A stretch of 64,000 bases of DNA, taken from contig NZ_CP047020.1 in the NCBI RefSeq assembly GCF_009796285.1, positions 1,674,001 to 1,738,000 of the forward strand, given 5' to 3'. The position numbers and the translations under genes are program-made. This DNA is from Streptomyces broussonetiae. Lineage in GTDB: Bacteria; Actinomycetota; Actinomycetes; Streptomycetales; Streptomycetaceae. This document shows, in pieces, positions 25,205 to 33,969 of the stretch (positions are counted from its first letter, which is position 1; every line of letters begins with the position of its first letter). The notes beneath the pieces are model-generated. The model worked only from the letters and a program-made list of their open reading frames with translations. It was not told the origin of the DNA and ran no database searches.

Positions 25205-26238
25205 TGCCGACGACACAGCACAGCCTGCCGGGCCTGAATCTGGTCCGGCTCGGCCCGTGGTTGACCGAGCAGGTGGCGGGGGCGGGGCAGAACCTCACCG
25301 CCCGGCTGCTCGCCGGCGGCAGGTCCAATCTCACCTACGAGGTCACGGACGGGGTCTCGACGTGGATCGTCCGCCGGCCTCCGCTGGGCCACGTCCTCGC
25401 GACCGCCCACGACATGGCCCGCGAGTACCGGGTGATGTCGGCCCTGCAGGACACCGCGGTGCCGGTCCCCAGGACCTACGCCCTGTGCTCCGACGACGGG
25501 GTGCTGGGCGCCCCGTTCTACGTGATGGAGCGGGTCGCCGGAACGCCGTACCGGAACGCCGTCGAGCTGGAACGGCTCGGCCCGGAGCGCACCCGGGTGA
25601 TCTCGGCAGGGCTGGTCGACACCCTGGCCATGCTGCACGCAGTCGACCCCGTCGCGGTCGGGCTGGACGGCTTCGGCCGCCCGGAGGGGTTCCTCCCCCG
25701 TCAAGTCCGTCGCTGGAAGGCGCAGTTGGACGCCTCGTACTGTCGCGACCTGCCCGCCGCGGACGAGCTGTACGACCGGCTCGCCGCCGACGTGCCCCCA
25801 CGGTCCGCACCCGGCATCGTGCACGGCGACTACCGGCTCGACAACGTGCTGACGGACGACCAGGACCGGCCTGCCGCGGTCATCGACTGGGAGATGGCCA
25901 CCCTGGGCGATCCGCTGACCGATCTGGCGTTGCTGGTGCTCTACCAACGGGTGGGCACGCTGCTCGGCGGGAGCGCGGTGGCCCCGGACGCCGCGTCGGC
26001 GCCGGGGTTCCTCGCCGAGAGCGAGATCGTCGAGCGGTACGCCGCGCGCAGCGAGCGTGATCTGTCCCGTTTCGGGTTCTACCTCGCACTGGCGGCGTTC
26101 AAGCTGGCCGCGGTCGCCGAGGGCATCCACTACCGCCATCTGCGCGGCCAGACCGTCGGCTCCGGCTTCGAGCACGTCGGCGCGGCGGTGCAGCCCGTGC
26201 TCGACACCGGGCTCGGCGCACTGAAGGAGTACCGCTGA
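25204..26238 (+). CDS. Aminoglycoside-phosphotransferase-fold protein (ACAD10/11 N-domain-like kinase)
   Basis: 344 residues from ATG 25204. Kinase-like fold with GGRSNLTYEV, the catalytic loop GIVHGDYRLDNVL and the metal-binding DWEMATLGDPLTD. In vertebrate ACAD10/11 an equivalent domain is fused to an acyl-CoA dehydrogenase and phosphorylates 4-hydroxyacyl-CoA so that it can be dehydrated (established for that family). Here the kinase gene directly overlaps an acyl-CoA dehydrogenase gene (TGATG), so the pair may handle hydroxyacyl-CoAs in the same way. Antibiotic resistance is unlikely given the operon. Confidence 0.88.
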   Translation: MPTTQHSLPGLNLVRLGPWLTEQVAGAGQNLTARLLAGGRSNLTYEVTDGVSTWIVRRPPLGHVLATAHDMAREYRVMSALQDTAVPVPRTYALCSDDGVLGAPFYVMERVAGTPYRNAVELERLGPERTRVISAGLVDTLAMLHAVDPVAVGLDGFGRPEGFLPRQVRRWKAQLDASYCRDLPAADELYDRLAADVPPRSAPGIVHGDYRLDNVLTDDQDRPAAVIDWEMATLGDPLTDLALLVLYQRVGTLLGGSAVAPDAASAPGFLAESEIVERYAARSERDLSRFGFYLALAAFKLAAVAEGIHYRHLRGQTVGSGFEHVGAAVQPVLDTGLGALKEYR

Positions 26239-27461
26239 TGGACTTCGCCCTCGACGCCAGGACCGAGGAGCTGCGGGCGGACCTGCTCGACTTCATGGCG
26301 AGCCACGTCCACCCGGCTGAGCCGCTGTTCGCCGAGCAGCTGGGACGGCTCGCGAACCGCTGGGCGTGGGACTCAGTGCCAGTCCTCGCCGAACTGCGGG
26401 CCGAGGCCCGCCGCCGCGGCCTGTGGAACCTGTTCCTGCCCGGCGAGCACGGCGCGGGACTGACCAACCTGCAGTACGCGCCGCTCGCCGAGATCACCGG
26501 CCGCAGCATGCACCTCGCCCCTGCCGCCCTGAACTGTGCCGCACCAGACACCGGGAACATGGAGGTGCTGGCGATGTTCGGCACCGAGGCACAGCGCAAG
26601 GAGTGGCTGGAGCCGCTGCTGAGCGGCGAGATCCGCTCGTCGTTCGCGATGACCGAGCCCGACGTGGCCTCCTCGGACGCCACCAACATCTCCACCCGGA
26701 TCGAACGCGACGGTGACGGTTACGTCCTCAACGGCCGCAAGTGGTGGATCACCGGCGCGATGAACCCCAACGCGCGGGTCTTCATCGTGATGGGCAAGAC
26801 CGACCCGGAAGCCGACCGGCACCGGCAGCAGTCGATGATCCTCGTGCCACGTGACACCCCGGGACTCGAGATCAAGCGGGGCATGGAGGTGTTCGGTTAC
26901 GACGACCACGAACACGGCGGCCATGCCGAACTGTCCCTCACCGGCGTCCGGGTCCCCGCGGCGAACCTGATCGGCGGCGAGGGCGACGGCTTCGCGATCG
27001 CGCAGGCCAGACTGGGGCCGGGCCGTATCCACCACTGCATGCGCTCCATCGGCGTCGCCGAGCGGGCCGTCGAGCTGATGTGCGCCCGTGCCGAGCAGCG
27101 GGTCGCGTTCGGCAGGCCGCTGGCCGACCAGGGCGTCGTCCGGGACTGGATCGCCGAGTCCCGGGTGCGCATCGAGCAGCTGCGCCTGCTCGTGCTCAAG
27201 GCTGCCTGGCTGATGGACACCGTCGGCAACAAGGGCGCGCACACCGAGATCCAGGCCATCAAGATCGCCACCCCCGCAACCGTGCAGTGGATCCTGGACA
27301 AGGCCATCCAGGTGCACGGCGCCGGCGGACTGTCCCAGGACTTCCCGCTGGCCGGCGCCTACGCGGCGATCCGCACCCTGCGCTTCGCCGACGGGCCGGA
27401 CGAGGTGCACAAGAACGCCCTCGCCCGAGCCGAACTGCGGCGCCGGAGGCACGTGCGATGA
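26238..27461 (+). CDS. Acyl-CoA dehydrogenase (ACAD10/11-like partner)
   Basis: 407 residues from ATG 26238, overlapping the kinase stop. FAD-binding SSFAMTEPDVASSDATNI and KWWITGAMNPNARV, then IQVHGAGGLSQDFPLA, and the end ADGPDEVHKNALARAEL are typical of ACAD10/11-like enzymes, where an Asp-Glu near the C-terminus supplies the active site. Together with the preceding APH-like gene it forms the split counterpart of mammalian ACAD10/11. It is the last clear gene of the thiolase operon. Confidence 0.92.
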   Translation: MDFALDARTEELRADLLDFMASHVHPAEPLFAEQLGRLANRWAWDSVPVLAELRAEARRRGLWNLFLPGEHGAGLTNLQYAPLAEITGRSMHLAPAALNCAAPDTGNMEVLAMFGTEAQRKEWLEPLLSGEIRSSFAMTEPDVASSDATNISTRIERDGDGYVLNGRKWWITGAMNPNARVFIVMGKTDPEADRHRQQSMILVPRDTPGLEIKRGMEVFGYDDHEHGGHAELSLTGVRVPAANLIGGEGDGFAIAQARLGPGRIHHCMRSIGVAERAVELMCARAEQRVAFGRPLADQGVVRDWIAESRVRIEQLRLLVLKAAWLMDTVGNKGAHTEIQAIKIATPATVQWILDKAIQVHGAGGLSQDFPLAGAYAAIRTLRFADGPDEVHKNALARAELRRRRHVR

Positions 27462-27554
27462 CCGTCTGCGAGCCGTAACCCGATCACCCACCTCTCTGCG
27501 CCGGGACGATGCGCGCGGCGCAGTCGCCCACCATCATTTCGGCCGGAGGTCTCC

Positions 27555-27854
27555 GTGCACCCTCAGCTCATCCCGTCTCCCCCGGACCTCGATGCTGTGC
27601 AACGGCGAAGCGAGGAGATCCGTCGCATTGCCGCGCGCCGTACCCAGCGTGTGTTTGTCATCGTCAACGCGGTTCCCCTCGCCGCCAGCACCATGGTGTT
27701 CCCCTTCACGGACATCCCCGCGGTGCCGGTGCTCGGGCACCTCACCCTCGGCGTGGTCTGGGGCATCCTGCAGTGCGGCCTCTTCATGGCCACCGCCTGG
27801 TGGTACGAGGCTCGGTCCACCCGTCTGTGCGACTCCCTGGCGGTGGAGGGGTGA
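27555..27854 (+). CDS. DUF485 membrane protein
   Basis: 99 residues from GTG 27555 with GGAGG 5-10 nt upstream. Two hydrophobic helices (VFVIVNAVPLAASTMVFPF and LGHLTLGVVWGILQCGLFMA) separated by a short polar loop, as in DUF485 proteins that accompany solute:sodium symporters of the acetate/pyruvate permease type. Its TGA overlaps the GTG of the symporter, giving coupled synthesis. No copy of the island activator box was found upstream. Confidence 0.85.
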   Translation: MHPQLIPSPPDLDAVQRRSEEIRRIAARRTQRVFVIVNAVPLAASTMVFPFTDIPAVPVLGHLTLGVVWGILQCGLFMATAWWYEARSTRLCDSLAVEG

Positions 27855-29437
27855 CCCTGTACGCCTTGAGCGCCCGCCTGGTCGACCCGATCGGTTCCGA
27901 CGCCAAGGTCCCCGTGATCATCGCCTTCCTGATCTTCGTCGGGGCGTCACTGCTATGGCTGTTCACGCTCGTCACGGCGCAGGAGGACAACCCGGACAGG
28001 CTTCACGTCGCCGACCGGTCCCTCTCCCCGGTCTTCAACGGCTTCGCCATGGCGGGCGAGCAGATCTCCGTTGTCATCCTGCTGGCGATTCCCGGTGCCA
28101 TCGCCCTGTTCGGCTACGACGGGTTCACCGCCGCGATCGACGGTCTGCTCACCCTCGGCGTGATGCTGCTCCTCGCGCAGAGAATCCGCGACAGCCGCCG
28201 GTACACGCTCGGCGACCTCTTCGCCCTGCGCGCGACCGGGCCGCTCCCCCGCGCCATGGCAACCCTCGTGACGCTGATCATCGCAGTTCCCCTCCTCCTG
28301 CTCCAGCTGCGCGCGGTCGGCATCGTGGCATCGCTCCTGCTCGGTCTGTCGACCGACGGCGCCCAGGTGGTGTGCACCGTGTTGATGGGCTGCCTCGTCG
28401 CATGCTTCGCCGGCGTAGCCGATCTGCGGGGCACCGGTTTCATGCAGGTCGTCAAGGTGCCCCTCACCCTGGTGACCCTTGCCGTGGTCACCTTGCTGGC
28501 GCTGGGGAAGTTCCACTGGGACGCCGGGAGCCTGCTCTCGGCCGCGGTGGGCAGGAGCTCGGCGCCCGACGCGTACCTCAGCCCTGGGCTGTGGCCGTAC
28601 ACGACGAGTCTCGGCCCGCTCAACATGCTCGCCGACCACGTGGTCGTGATTCTCGGCGCGTCCGTCACGCCTCACCTGATCCTGCGCATCAGCGCGTCCC
28701 GCTCCGGGCGCTCCGCGCGACGGTCCATGAGCATCGCTGCAGGGCTGGTCGGAACTTTCACCCTTCTGCTGATCACGACGGGATTCGCGTCGGCCGCCGT
28801 GGTGGGCAGTGGTGACATCGGCTCGGTCGACGCCGACGGCCAGTCGTCCCCGATCCTGCTGGCTTCACGGGTCCTGCCCGCCGGATCGGCGCCGCGCGTG
28901 GTGCTCATCACCGCCGTGGCGTGTGTCGCCTTCCTCGCCACGCTGACGACCGTGAGCAGCGTGACCTTCGCCGCCGCGGTCTCCTTCGCGCACGATGTGT
29001 TCTCACGGACCAACCGGCGCCGCACCGACGTCGCAGAAGTACGGGTCCTACGGCTGGCCCTCGTGGCCCTGTGCACGGTCGTCCTGTCGCTGTCCGCCGC
29101 CACGCACCGGTATCCGATCGATTTCCTGTTCGACTTCTCCATGAGTGTCGCGGCGTCGTGCGTCTTTCCCGTCCTGATCTACTCCTTCTTCTGGAGCAGG
29201 TTCAACCGCAGGGGACTGCTGTGGGCCGTCCACGGGGGCCTGCTGATCTGCACCGTGCTCATGGCCTTCTCGCCCTCCGTCTCGGGGACCGCGTACGCAC
29301 TGTGCCCGAACGCGCGTTTCGACTGGTATCCGTTCCAGACGCCGGGCCTGGTCTCGGTGCCGGCGGCTTTCCTCCTGGGGTGGCTTGGCAGCGTCATGCC
29401 GTGGAAGGCGACAGGGAGCCGGAAGCCGAGGCGATAG
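27851..29437 (+). CDS. Sodium:solute symporter (ActP/MctC-like)
   Basis: 528 residues from GTG 27851 with ~13 hydrophobic helices. Features of the SSS family include RRYTLGDLFALRATG (after helix 2), LRGTGFMQVVKVPLTL and the VTPHLILRISAS region. With the upstream DUF485 protein this is the usual two-gene monocarboxylate permease arrangement. It may import short organic acids or the pathway substrate. Convergent with the next gene across a bidirectional hairpin. Confidence 0.88.
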   Translation: MTLYALSARLVDPIGSDAKVPVIIAFLIFVGASLLWLFTLVTAQEDNPDRLHVADRSLSPVFNGFAMAGEQISVVILLAIPGAIALFGYDGFTAAIDGLLTLGVMLLLAQRIRDSRRYTLGDLFALRATGPLPRAMATLVTLIIAVPLLLLQLRAVGIVASLLLGLSTDGAQVVCTVLMGCLVACFAGVADLRGTGFMQVVKVPLTLVTLAVVTLLALGKFHWDAGSLLSAAVGRSSAPDAYLSPGLWPYTTSLGPLNMLADHVVVILGASVTPHLILRISASRSGRSARRSMSIAAGLVGTFTLLLITTGFASAAVVGSGDIGSVDADGQSSPILLASRVLPAGSAPRVVLITAVACVAFLATLTTVSSVTFAAAVSFAHDVFSRTNRRRTDVAEVRVLRLALVALCTVVLSLSAATHRYPIDFLFDFSMSVAASCVFPVLIYSFFWSRFNRRGLLWAVHGGLLICTVLMAFSPSVSGTAYALCPNARFDWYPFQTPGLVSVPAAFLLGWLGSVMPWKATGSRKPRR

Positions 29438-29448
29438 GGAGCCGAAAA

Positions 29449-29487
29449 GGGGCGCGGGAACCGCGACGTCCGCGATTCCCGCGCCCC
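29449..29487. terminator. Bidirectional hairpin
   Basis: ggggcgcgggaa / ttcccgcgcccc, a 12-bp perfect stem with a 15-nt loop that itself can pair. It lies between the convergent symporter and acyl-CoA dehydrogenase genes. Confidence 0.75.
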
Positions 29488-29502
29488 CGGCGGCCCCGTG
29501 GA

Positions 29503-31299
29503 TCAGAACCACTCGGGCCGGCAGTCCGTCGTCGTACGGTCCAGGCTGTCCAGAAGGTCGAACTGGGCTGCCGTACGCGGGAGTTCCCACCGAAAGAAAT
29601 ACCGGGCCGCCTGCCGCTTGCCCTCACGGAAGTCGTCCGTGTCGTCCCCCAGCACCAGGAACTGCTCCAGCCAGATCCAGGCCAGCACCACATGACCGAC
29701 GGCTTCCAGGTAGACGGAGGCGTTGGCCAGCGCGGTCGCGGGGTCTGCCGTCGACCACAGGGTGGCGGTGGTCCGCTCGACGCCGGCCGCGGCCTCCTCC
29801 AACCAGGCCGCCAGTTCGGCCGCTTCGCCGCCGGCCGCCGTCGCCCGGGCCGTGGTGGCCGTGAGGGTCTCGAGAAGCAGCCTCAGCCCTTCACCGCCGT
29901 TCATGACGACCTTGCGGCCGAGCAGGTCCAGTCCGTGGATGCCGTGGGTGCCCTCGTGAATGGGGTTGAGCCGGTTGTCCCGGTAGAACTGCTCGACGTT
30001 GTACTCCCGGGTGTAGCCATAACCGCCGTGCACCTGGATGGCGAGGTCGTTGGCCGCCAGGCACCACTGCGACGGCCAGCTCTTGGCGATGGGCGTCAGG
30101 ACGTCCAGCAGCAGCCGGGCGCGGGCGCGCTCGGACTCCTGCTCGGCGGTGTGCTCCTCGTCGAGGAGACGGCTGCAGTACAGGACGAGGGCGAGCGCAC
30201 CCTCCGCGTAGCTCTTCTGGGCCAGCAGCATCCGCCGTACGTCGGCGTGCTCGATGATGGGGACCTGTGGGGCGTCGGCGTTCTTGCCCGTCAGCGGGCG
30301 CCCCTGGGGACGGGTGCGTGCGTAGTCGAGGGCGTGCAGATAGCCGGTGTAGCCGAGCGCCGCCGCACCCTGACCGACGCCGATGCGAGCCTCGTTCATC
30401 ATGTGGAACATGTAGGTGAGCCCCTGGTGGGCCTCGCCCACCAGGTATCCCACGGCGCCGGGGGCTCCGGCCGGGGTGTACCGGCCCTCGCCGAAGTTGA
30501 GCAGGGTGTTGGTGGTGCCCCGGTAGCCCATCTTGTGGTTGAGGCCGGCCAGCACCACGTCGTTGCGCTCTCCCAGGGTGCCGTCCGGCCCGACGAGGAA
30601 CTTGGGCACGATGAAGAGGGAGATGCCCTTGACGCCCGCCGGGCCGCCGGGGATCTTGGCCAGCACCAGGTGGACGATGTTCTCGCTCAGGTCGTGGTCG
30701 CCACCGGAGATCCACATCTTGGTGCCGGAGATCCTGTAGGTGCCGTCACCCTGCGGCACCGCCCGGGTGGTGATGTCGGCCAGCGAGGATCCCGCCTGGG
30801 GTTCGGAGAGGCACATGGTGCCGAAGAAGCGGCCCTCGACCATGGGGCGCACGTAGGTGTCGATCTGCTCCTTGCTGCCGTGCGCCTGGAGCAGGTTGGC
30901 ATTGCCGATCGTGAGGAAGGGGTACGCGGCGGTGCCGACGTTCGCGGCCTGGAACCAGGCCATGCAAGCGTTCGCGACCACGTGGGGAAGCTGCTGTCCG
31001 CCGACGTCGTAGTCCATGGCGGCGCCGGTCAGTCCGGCCTCGGCGAACACCCGCAGGGCCTCCTTGACCTCCGGGATGATGTGCACCCGCTCGCCGTCGA
31101 AGCGGGGCTCCACGGCGTCGTTCTTCTTGTTGTGCGGTTCGAAGTGCCGGGTGGCGAGGGCCTCGCTCAGCTCCAGAACCGCGTCGAACGTGTCCCGGTC
31201 GTGGTCGGCGTAGCGGGGGCGGCGGGTCAGCGCTGTGACGTCCAGCCAGTCGTGGAGCAGGAAATCGAGGTCGCGCCGGGAGAGCAGCAGAGAATCCAT
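29503..31299 (-). CDS. Acyl-CoA dehydrogenase with C-terminal extension (FadE5-like)
   Basis: 598 residues, ~200 longer than classical acyl-CoA dehydrogenases and similar in build to the long-chain FadE5-type enzymes. FAD motifs are GTMCLSEPQAGSSLADI and TKMWISGGDHDLSE. The segment IQVHGGYGYTREYNVEQFYR with NPIHEGTHGIHGLDLLGRK carries the expected catalytic Glu position, followed by the C-terminal helical extension. It oxidises acyl-CoA to enoyl-CoA. Monocistronic; the partial palindrome at 31350-31366, 50 bp upstream of the start, may be its operator. Confidence 0.92.
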   Translation of the reverse strand: MDSLLLSRRDLDFLLHDWLDVTALTRRPRYADHDRDTFDAVLELSEALATRHFEPHNKKNDAVEPRFDGERVHIIPEVKEALRVFAEAGLTGAAMDYDVGGQQLPHVVANACMAWFQAANVGTAAYPFLTIGNANLLQAHGSKEQIDTYVRPMVEGRFFGTMCLSEPQAGSSLADITTRAVPQGDGTYRISGTKMWISGGDHDLSENIVHLVLAKIPGGPAGVKGISLFIVPKFLVGPDGTLGERNDVVLAGLNHKMGYRGTTNTLLNFGEGRYTPAGAPGAVGYLVGEAHQGLTYMFHMMNEARIGVGQGAAALGYTGYLHALDYARTRPQGRPLTGKNADAPQVPIIEHADVRRMLLAQKSYAEGALALVLYCSRLLDEEHTAEQESERARARLLLDVLTPIAKSWPSQWCLAANDLAIQVHGGYGYTREYNVEQFYRDNRLNPIHEGTHGIHGLDLLGRKVVMNGGEGLRLLLETLTATTARATAAGGEAAELAAWLEEAAAGVERTTATLWSTADPATALANASVYLEAVGHVVLAWIWLEQFLVLGDDTDDFREGKRQAARYFFRWELPRTAAQFDLLDSLDRTTTDCRPEWF

Positions 31300-31349
31300 G
31301 GTCAGGCATCCGATCGGGAGGGCGGGGGAAACGGCCGGCGAGCCGGGAT

Positions 31350-31366
31350 ACTAAGCGGTCGCTCAG
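31350..31366. promoter_or_regulatory. Candidate TetR-type operator upstream of FadE5-like gene
   Basis: actaagcggtcgctcag, an imperfect palindrome (CTAAGCG-n2-CGCTCAG). It resembles the reverse strand of 22161-22175 at the thiolase promoter, so a common fatty-acid-type repressor is possible. Confidence 0.45.
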
Positions 31367-31463
31367 GTCGGGTCAACGCGAGCGCCGCACGGCGGCTCCG
31401 GCAAGCGCCGTGACCGCCGGCGTCCGCAAGAGGGGTGGACCTGCCGACGGTCACGCGCGGGAG

Positions 31464-32252
31464 TCACTGCGCGCTGTAGCCACCGTCGACGACGAGCACC
31501 TGCCCCGTCATGAAGTCCGAGGCGGCCGAAGCCAGGAAGACCGCCGGGCCCGCGTACTCCTCCGGCTGGGACCAGCGACCCTGCGGCGTCGTCTTCCTGA
31601 CATACGCCGCCAGCGCCTCGTTCCCCTTGAGATCACCCAGCATCGCCGTCTCGACGTACCCCGGTGCGATCGCGTTCACCTGGACGTTCTTGCGCGCCCA
31701 TTCGAGGGCGACGGCCTTGGTGAGACCGACCAGGCCGTGCTTGGCGGCGATGTAGGCGCTGTTGTCGCGGATGCCGACGAGGCCGAGCACCGACGCGATG
31801 TTGATGACCTTGCCGCCACCGTCCTTGAGCAACGGGGACGCAGCCCGGATCATCACCCAGCAGGACTGCAGGTTCAGCTCCTGGACCCGCTGGAAAACCG
31901 CGAGGTCGGTGTCCTCGATCGACGAATCGTGGTCGTCCGCGGCGTTGTTGACGAGGATGTCGATGCCGCCGAGCCGTTCGGCGGCAACGGCGACCGCCGC
32001 CTCCACGGCATGCGGGGAACGAAGGTCGGTGGCATGGACGTCAAGGCTTCCGGGGGCGCCCTCGGCGAGCGCCGCCGTCTCCTTGAGACCGTCCTCGGAG
32101 CGGGCCATGCCGATGACGTGCGCGCCCCGCTGCGCGAAGGCGATCGCGATCGCCCGGCCGATGCCGCGGCTGGCGCCGGTGACGACGGCGCGTCGCCCGG
32201 TGAGATCGAAGATGTCGGCGGATCCGTCTGCAGAAGTCTTGGTCGAGTTCAT
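31464..32252 (-). CDS. SDR-family oxidoreductase
   Basis: 262 residues from ATG 32252. Classical SDR with VTGASRGIG, NNAA, the Ser in NIASVLGLVG, YIAAK and TGQVLVVDGGYS. Predicted to interconvert a hydroxyl and a keto group with NAD(P). There is no ribosome binding site upstream; instead the predicted -10 (CATGCT, 32264-32259) ends exactly 6 bp before the ATG, so the mRNA is probably leaderless. Its C-terminus resembles the small SDR scrap at 40440-40527. Confidence 0.9.
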   Translation of the reverse strand: MNSTKTSADGSADIFDLTGRRAVVTGASRGIGRAIAIAFAQRGAHVIGMARSEDGLKETAALAEGAPGSLDVHATDLRSPHAVEAAVAVAAERLGGIDILVNNAADDHDSSIEDTDLAVFQRVQELNLQSCWVMIRAASPLLKDGGGKVINIASVLGLVGIRDNSAYIAAKHGLVGLTKAVALEWARKNVQVNAIAPGYVETAMLGDLKGNEALAAYVRKTTPQGRWSQPEEYAGPAVFLASAASDFMTGQVLVVDGGYSAQ

Positions 32253-32258
32253 GGCCGG

Positions 32259-32320
32259 AGCATGCAAGCAGGAGGGCGAGACAGCCCGGGTGCGGGCCCA
32301 TGACCTGCCCAGTTGGGTGA
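32259..32320 (-). promoter_or_regulatory. SDR promoter: activator box plus -10 (leaderless)
   Basis: Minus strand tcacccaactgggc at 32320-32307, 42 bp, -10 catgct at 32264-32259, then 6 bp to ATG 32252. Confidence 0.6.
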
Positions 32321-32349
32321 TGCCGGGGCAGGAGCACTCAGCCTGCGTC

Positions 32350-32411
32350 TCCCCCGGCCGGGCATCGTTTCCGGGTCCGTGACCGCGCGGGCACGCCGCG
32401 CGAGGCAATGT
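32350..32411 (+). promoter_or_regulatory. Orphan plus-strand copy of the activator-type promoter
   Basis: tcccccggccgggc at 32350-32363, 42 bp, -10-like caatgt at 32406-32411. No plus-strand gene follows; the adjacent gene (32479-33636) is on the minus strand. Either its gene was lost or it drives antisense RNA that meets the hairpin at 32425. Confidence 0.4.
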
Positions 32412-32424
32412 CCTGCAAAAGAAG

Positions 32425-32463
32425 GGGCGGGCCGGCCGAGGAGATCGACCAGCCCGCCTTCCG
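32425..32463. terminator. Hairpin after acyl-CoA dehydrogenase
   Basis: ggcgggc / gcccgcc with additional aagg/cctt pairing around a ~19-nt loop, directly downstream of the minus-strand stop at 32479. Moderate quality. Confidence 0.45.
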
Positions 32464-32478
32464 GCATGGAGCGCGGCC

Positions 32479-33636
32479 TCAGAGGCCCATGCCCTTCGCG
32501 ATGATCATCTTCATCACCTCGGACGTGCCGCCGTAGATGCGGTTGACCCGGCTGTCGGCGTACAGGCGGGCGACCGGGTACTCGTTGATGTAGCCGTAGC
32601 CGCCATGCAGTTGCAGGCAGCGGTCGATGACCCGGTCCGCCACCTCCGTACAGAACAGCTTGACGCTCGCGGCCTCGGCCGGCGTCAGCTCACCCGCGTC
32701 AAGGGCCTCCAGCGCACGGTCGGTGACGGCCTCGGCCGCGTCCACCTCGGCCTGGCAGGCCGCCAGCTCGAACCTGGTGTTCTGGAAGTGGGCCACCGGC
32801 TTGCCGAAGACGGTGCGCTGCGCGACGTACTCCCGCGCGAAGCGCACTGCCGCGGCGGCCTGCGCGTAAGCGCTGTGGGCGATGCCCCAGCGCTCGGACG
32901 ACAGGTTCCTGCCGAGGTAGGAGAAGCCCTGGTTCTCCTCACCCAGGAGATCCTCGGCCGGCACCTTGACGTCGACGAACGCCAGCTCGGCGGTGTCGGA
33001 GGTCCTCAGACCGAGCTTGTCCAGCTTGCGGCCGATGGAGTACCCCTCGGACTTGGTGTCGACCGCGAACAGCGAGAGACCGAAGCGACGGTCGTCCTCG
33101 CGCGGCGGGGCCGTGCGAGCGCAGACGATGACACGGTCGGCGAGGACGCCACCGGTGATGAAGGTCTTGGCGCCGTTGAGGAAGTAGTGCGTGCCGTCCT
33201 CGGAGCGCTTGGCCGTGGTCTTCACGCCGGCGACGTCCGAGCCGGTATCCGGCTCGGTCATGGCGAGCGCCCACATCTCCTCGCCGGTGACGAACTTCGG
33301 CAGGTACCGCTTCTTCTGCTCGTCCGTGGCCAGCATCGTGATGTACGGCAGCGAGAGCAGCACGTGCGCACCGGTGCAGCCGAACAGAACGCCCGCACGG
33401 GCGGTCTCCTCGGTGAGCACGGCTTCGAACTTGTGCGTGTCCAGGCCCGCGCCGCCGAATTCCTCGGGCACGCTGATGCCGAAGATGCCCAGCTCACCCA
33501 GTTGGTGATAGAAGTCCCGGGGCACCTGGCCGGCCGCGTACCACTCGTCGTAGACGGGGAGCACCTCGGCCTCGATGAAGGAACGAAGGGTCTGGCGGAA
33601 GGACTCGTGGTCCTCGTCGAACACGGTGCGGTGCAT
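32479..33636 (-). CDS. Acyl-CoA dehydrogenase
   Basis: 385 residues, classical length. Visible are WALAMTEPDTGSDVAG (FAD contact), AKTFITGGVLADR, FQNTRFELAACQAEVDAAEA, LQLHGGYGYINEYPVARLYA and the catalytic-Glu segment YGGTSEVMKMIIAKGMG at the C-terminus. ATG 33636 follows GAAGGAAAG. It oxidises a medium- or branched-chain acyl-CoA. Its promoter (33777-33838) is of the island type and it diverges from the alcohol dehydrogenase gene. Confidence 0.94.
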   Translation of the reverse strand: MHRTVFDEDHESFRQTLRSFIEAEVLPVYDEWYAAGQVPRDFYHQLGELGIFGISVPEEFGGAGLDTHKFEAVLTEETARAGVLFGCTGAHVLLSLPYITMLATDEQKKRYLPKFVTGEEMWALAMTEPDTGSDVAGVKTTAKRSEDGTHYFLNGAKTFITGGVLADRVIVCARTAPPREDDRRFGLSLFAVDTKSEGYSIGRKLDKLGLRTSDTAELAFVDVKVPAEDLLGEENQGFSYLGRNLSSERWGIAHSAYAQAAAAVRFAREYVAQRTVFGKPVAHFQNTRFELAACQAEVDAAEAVTDRALEALDAGELTPAEAASVKLFCTEVADRVIDRCLQLHGGYGYINEYPVARLYADSRVNRIYGGTSEVMKMIIAKGMGL

Positions 33637-33776
33637 GGGTCTTTCCTTCGACAGAGGGGTCGGGCGGCACGGCCGGCCGCCCTGCGTACGTCAGTTGCAA
33701 CTCATCCCGCCGCGGTCCACCCCGAGCGCCCCCACTTCCAGCTCGGGCGGCCGTCGCGGGCCCCGCGCACGGAGGC

Positions 33777-33838
33777 AGCCAAGCGTCACTCCCCAGGCGC
33801 GCCGATCCTCGCCGCCCGATCCGCACCCGGTTGGGGGA
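33777..33838 (-). promoter_or_regulatory. Acyl-CoA dehydrogenase promoter: activator box plus -10
   Basis: Minus strand tcccccaaccgggt at 33838-33825, 42 bp, -10-like ttggct at 33782-33777. It diverges from the box at 33907. Confidence 0.55.
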
Positions 33839-33906
33839 CTGGGCCGGTCATCCGCCCCGGGGGCCGCCGAGCGAGCGGCTGCCGCCCCGGCCGGGGCGGC
33901 AGCCAG

Positions 33907-33969
33907 TCCCCCAAGTGGGCGGTGTTCCCGGCCGAAGCGGTCGCGGCCGTCCCGCCCGCTGCTTACTTC
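33907..33969 (+). promoter_or_regulatory. Alcohol dehydrogenase promoter: activator box plus -10
   Basis: tcccccaagtgggc at 33907-33920, 43 bp, -10-like tacttc at 33964-33969. ATG is at 34062. Confidence 0.6.

Noticed and set aside
27480-27500. tcacccacctctct before the DUF485/symporter pair as an activator box
   Set aside because: The right half does not match YGGGC and no good -10 lies at 41-43 bp.
28921-31413. Very long open frame on the plus strand (~830 codons)
   Set aside because: It is antisense to the FadE5-like acyl-CoA dehydrogenase and symporter; composition is that of a shadow frame in GC-rich DNA and no domain is recognisable.
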